From NCBI GenBank assembly GCA_000320545.1, contig ADNK01003016.1:1-28491 (forward strand): DNA of 28,491 nt, given 5' to 3'. How positions within the stretch are numbered: position 1 is the first letter of the stretch; every line of letters begins with the position of its first letter. Origin of the DNA: Bigelowiella natans CCMP2755. Lineage: Eukaryota; Cercozoa; Chlorarachniophyceae. Shown in pieces: positions 18,902 to 28,491 of this stretch. The notes under the pieces are model-generated. The model had not been told where the DNA came from. It searched no databases and saw only the letters and a program-made list of their open reading frames with translations. The position numbers were made by a program, and so were the translations under genes.

Positions 18902-21676
18902 GATCATTTCGCGAAATGTTACCACATCGATCAAATGCAAACCTGTTGATTACTAAAGTAAGAATGTCCAGTTCAGTGTCTAGCACACTGTATCTTCTGC
19001 AGTTTTTGCAATTTGCATTGTCAATCATGATGGGAAAATATGAGGCTGGCTAGCTGGATGCAAATGAAAAGCAGACCCTAGAGACAAGGCATCTAATGCA
19101 AATGTTGCGTGCACATGCATGTGTCTAATGCCAGACAATGTGACGCACACTCTGCACATTCAAATGATGCGCACATGATGCTGTCTAGGCGTGGTGTGCG
19201 TGCAATGCTAGAATGGACACAACGTGCTGTGGCGCACATGTGTGCACCCTCCACCACTAATGGATGGACTGTGTGCATGAAATCCTGTGTGCACGTCGCG
19301 AATGCTGCACTGTAGCACTGTAACAATTTGCACGCACCCAAACTAGCAAAAGAATGTAGAAATGCAAGCCAGTGACAGTGATGAGTGTCCAATGAGCTGA
19401 TGATGATTGTGCTAGAAGTGCAGACCTGCAGACATGTGCGTCCGTGGTGTTGCCCATCAATTTTTTGGACACTTTTTTGTGTTGTGCATCGGCTGTCCAC
19501 ACTAGCTAGTTGGTGCAGCTCATTGTCACTTGCGATGTTGATCGTGCACATACAATTCTGCATTTTTTCCATCATTCTTGTTGTCAGTTTTTGGAAATCA
19601 AGTTTGTTTCAACAAGCATGGGACATGAACACACTGACATTGTGACCGCAAAGAAAGCGAGCAAGAGGTGTTTCAATTTTTGGTTCAATTGCCTTTGTTG
19701 TTTGGATTCTTCCTTTGAGCCCTTTGAGGAGAAAGAAGAATTGAAACGCAACAAGCAAAGATCACCAAAGAAGAAGCAGGGGGCTTGCTAGCTTGAAGGA
19801 AGAATTGCAAACAACAAGCGAGTGAACAAAGTGTTTCCAAAAAGCAAGTGGGAGGTTTGAAAGAAGAATGAAACAATGAGCTAGCAAGCGCCAGAGCGGG
19901 AAAATTGAAGATTGGCAAAGAAGGCCATTTTTCCAGCAACATTTCAATTTCTTCGCTCATTTTAGTTCTTCTTTGAGGCCCTCTTTTCACTTGGCGTATC
20001 AGCAGTTCAGCAGTCCGCTCGGTGGCCTTGATCGAAAATCCTGCCGCTGTGACAGTGATCACAAGACAATGGACTGGTCAAGCTAGCAAGCCCCACTAGC
20101 CCAGCTAGCCAGTCCAGTGGCAACCCACGCACTAGACGTCATTGGGTTCATTGGCCAGCCAGCCAGCTGAGCGCGTGTCAGAGTTCACCTCATCTGGTTC
20201 ATTTGCGAATGAGCTGCTCAAGCCCTTCCAGCCTTGCCAGCTTGGGCGGAGCCAATGACAATGCTGGAATGTGAGCTAGTGCACGTTGCAGCTTGTCACA
20301 CGACACGTGCTAGCGTGCTAGAACGTCTGGACCGTCGTGGGTTTGTTAGTTTGTGCATGGGAGCTCTTCGTTCAATGCTGCTGCTAGCAGGACAATTTGG
20401 CGATGCACAAGCACAGCTAGACCGTGCACAACTGGACAAGCTAGCAAGCGACAACACCCTGGATCCTGCCTTCTAGCCTTGCGCACTTGGTGCATCCACG
20501 CGAGCCCGAGCACAACGTGCTGGCAAAGAGGAAGGGCCCATGCTGGCATGCCAGCATGGGCCCATGCCAGCATGGACCAGTGGAAAGCACACTCTTTGAA
20601 TCGGTGCTTCACGGTCCAGGCGTGCGTCAGCCAGCACCGAAGATTGGATTGCGCCTCATCATGACCAGAACAATGGACATGGTGATGGCATGTGACATTG
20701 CGTGTCTACAATTAGACAAGGTGGACTGAATGACCTGATGAGAGCGTGCATCGCCCAATGAGAGTGCACAACGAGTGACGAAACATGCCAGGTGTTCAAA
20801 CCATTCCAGCATTCCAGCACTCTGGCACGTTGCAACGTTGAACATTGCCATTGCTGAACTGAACTGAGCATTGCCAGATTGAGCCAGCTAGCCAGTGACG
20901 CTGAACAACGTGCGCAAGAACCACGTGGGAGACGTGCACTTGTGAGCAACTGCGACTGCGAGCAAAAATCGCAACAGGACCTGTCAGCAGCGTGCACCCT
21001 CTGCTGGTCTGGCCCTGCTAGCCTGCTGGCCTGTTCTGGTGTTGGTGGTGATGTCAAAACTGGCTGGACTAGTGGTGTCAGCAGCTCCAGAGTTGGTTGA
21101 GACCATTGAACATTGAACATTGAATTGAGGATTGATGCAAATCCACACGTGCAAGAACCACGTGGGAAACAAGCGTTGCATGTGGTGGCGCCTGCAAACA
21201 AAAATGGGTCTGAATCCTGGACACGTGCATTTTTTTGCAATTGCGAAGAAACACTGAAAATTGGACCTACCATTTTGGCACAATTAACGACTGAGGACAA
21301 ATTCGAGCAAAAAAGTGCCTTGTTTTGCTAGATGAACGTGAGTTAACTAAATTTGGTACCGATCTCGCCAATGGCTGATCGGCCACTGTGGTGTCGAAAG
21401 GCCAATTTCGGCCTTCGTGAAATTAAATTCAAGGAATGCAATTCGCCTAAATCGAGCCATGGTCTAGAGTCAACGGTAGCCAAACGAAGCTGAAAAGTGA
21501 AAAGAGCCTTTACTACTTTAGGACGCTTTGCCTTTACGAGGAATTCCTATGCCGAGGTTTTTTCTGTCAATGGAAGCGAAATTCACAGTTTTTTGGCGAT
21601 TTTAGGGAAATTTCGATGGAAATTCGGTGCACAGTAGGAAAATCTTCGTGCAGTATCATCTGCGCAGATTAGGAAC
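18902..21676. other. Large non-coding region of unusual word composition
   Basis: No gene recognised. Open frames here are overlapping, on both strands, and lack family motifs. From about 18990 to 21330 the sequence is free of triplet microsatellites. It is built from short recurring words: GCTAGC, CTAGCAAG, TGCAAATG, GTGCAC, CCAGC, ATTGAACATTGAACATTGAA near 21108. CGTGC(GC)AAGAACCACGTGGGA occurs near 20908 and again near 21148. From about 21330 to 21676 composition returns to normal and should include the helicase promoter, with a short imperfect hairpin (AAGGCC...GGCCTT) near 21400-21418. Confidence 0.6.
20534..20563. repeat. Perfect 30-base palindrome
   Basis: GGGCCCATGCTGGCA followed by its exact reverse complement, with no loop. 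CCCATGCCAGCATGG follows directly as a further half-site. Confidence 0.95.
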
Positions 21677-27832
<6,156 letters not shown>

Positions 27833-28032
27833 ACAATCACGCACAATTATCTCCAAGCTTGCTTCTCACCCATAGCCCATTGACATGCTCATAACCAACG
27901 ACAATGCTACACAGACACGGCACACTGCAAACCGTAAGAGTATACATGTTACGTTAATGCTGATTCTCGTTAATTCATTTACCCACTCCTTGATGTTAAA
28001 ATATCATCATCATCATTATCATCATCATTCAG

Positions 28033-28107
28033 GAGGAGGCACCCATCAAATAATGATGGCTTCTATGATTCAAGCAGCGCATTCAACAGGGATGGTGGCT
28101 GCCACAG
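28033..28107 (+). CDS. DDX3: Candidate additional 3' exon of the helicase
   Basis: The last helicase exon reads ...CATGGAGAAG/GTTAAA, where a donor after 27827 would skip the TAA. ATCATTCAG/GA at 28032 is a good acceptor, and the 75-base stretch is open in the matching phase (GGGTHQIMMASMIQAAHSTG) and ends ACAG/GTAGTG. Phase agrees at both ends. If used, the next AG (near 28190) would give a stop after two codons. It may represent an alternative C-terminus. Confidence 0.4.
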
Positions 28108-28491
28108 GTAGTGACTTGCTGCTGCTGCTGCTGCTTAGATATGTATATCACATCGTGTCATGGTAAGATAGAAATGCTACTGCCAACAGACATGTAGAAG
28201 TCCAAAACATTGTATGATTTTCTTTATTGCCTATTATCATTGTCATCATCGTGATGACAAGGATGATGAAACTAGGATGATGATTCGTAATATTCCCGCA
28301 AACATATTATATATGTTATCATTGTTATCATTACTATCAGGAGTAGTAGTAGTAGTAGTAGTAGTAGTAGAGCGACGATGTGATTGTTGCAGCAGAGATG
28401 GTGATGATGATGATGATGATGATGATGATGACAAGATTGCCTCTTCACTAAAATTCTTTCTTTTGAGGAGGGAGGGGAGGGGGGGGGGGGG
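28108..28491. other. Microsatellite-rich 3' flank ending in a G run
   Basis: GCT triplets at about 28118-28135, GTA triplets at about 28343-28369, GAT triplets at about 28401-28431, and a terminal GGGAGGGG stretch of at least twelve G at the window end. No gene seen. The G run may mark a contig edge. Confidence 0.6.

Noticed and set aside
20659-21300. 213-codon minus-strand frame in the 18902-21330 island
   Set aside because: It overlaps equally long frames on the other strand, shows no domain and no splice-supported extension. Long frames are expected in this stop-poor composition.

Overview
The window is nuclear DNA of an intron-rich eukaryote, most likely a unicellular alga or other protist. 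It has no bacterial operon structure. Real genes are broken by dozens of short GT-AG introns, and stop codons look standard (TAA, TAG and TGA all end genes). Non-coding sequence is saturated with trinucleotide microsatellites. A stramenopile relative is my best guess, from the FYVE, two membrane segments and triple START architecture and the diatom-like SDR protein, but that assignment is weak and rests on memory of families, not on a search.

Layout, left to right. 75-845 (-) is a proline-rich reading frame broken by two TGA codons. 849-2167 holds only microsatellites. 2168-3674 (-), with possible 5' exons up to about 4600, is a RhoGAP-like gene recovered by joining six exons. 4880-5853 (+) is a three-exon short-chain dehydrogenase/reductase whose catalytic tyrosine position holds histidine. 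5854-6760 is a convergent intergenic spacer with an odd island rich in CTAG and TGCA words. 6761-9868 (-) is a nearly intronless gene for a FYVE-TM-TM-START-START-START protein with one 51-base intron in which the frame stays open. 10603-18901 (+) is the main discovery: a telomerase reverse transcriptase (TERT) gene split into at least 34 coding exons that no single open reading frame reveals. 18902-21676 is a large non-coding stretch of unusual word composition with a perfect 30-base palindrome. 21677-27832 (+), possibly extending past 28107, is a DED1/DDX3-type DEAD-box helicase in 20 or more exons with a long Gln/His/Gly-rich tail.

The genes do not form one pathway: telomere synthesis, RNA remodelling, endosomal lipid handling, small-GTPase control and a redox-type enzyme lie side by side. 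They share genome behaviour. Many introns begin with GTA or TAC triplets that run into microsatellites right at the 5' splice site. Short tandem duplications with periods of 41-56 bases occur about ten times, often across 3' splice sites. Triplet expansions have entered coding exons of TERT and the helicase.

All exon joins were made by hand from GT/AG signals, phase agreement and recognisable family motifs. In the TERT list from 10603 every junction keeps phase and the total is 3681 bases (1226 residues plus stop); the helicase totals 2919 bases (972 residues plus stop).
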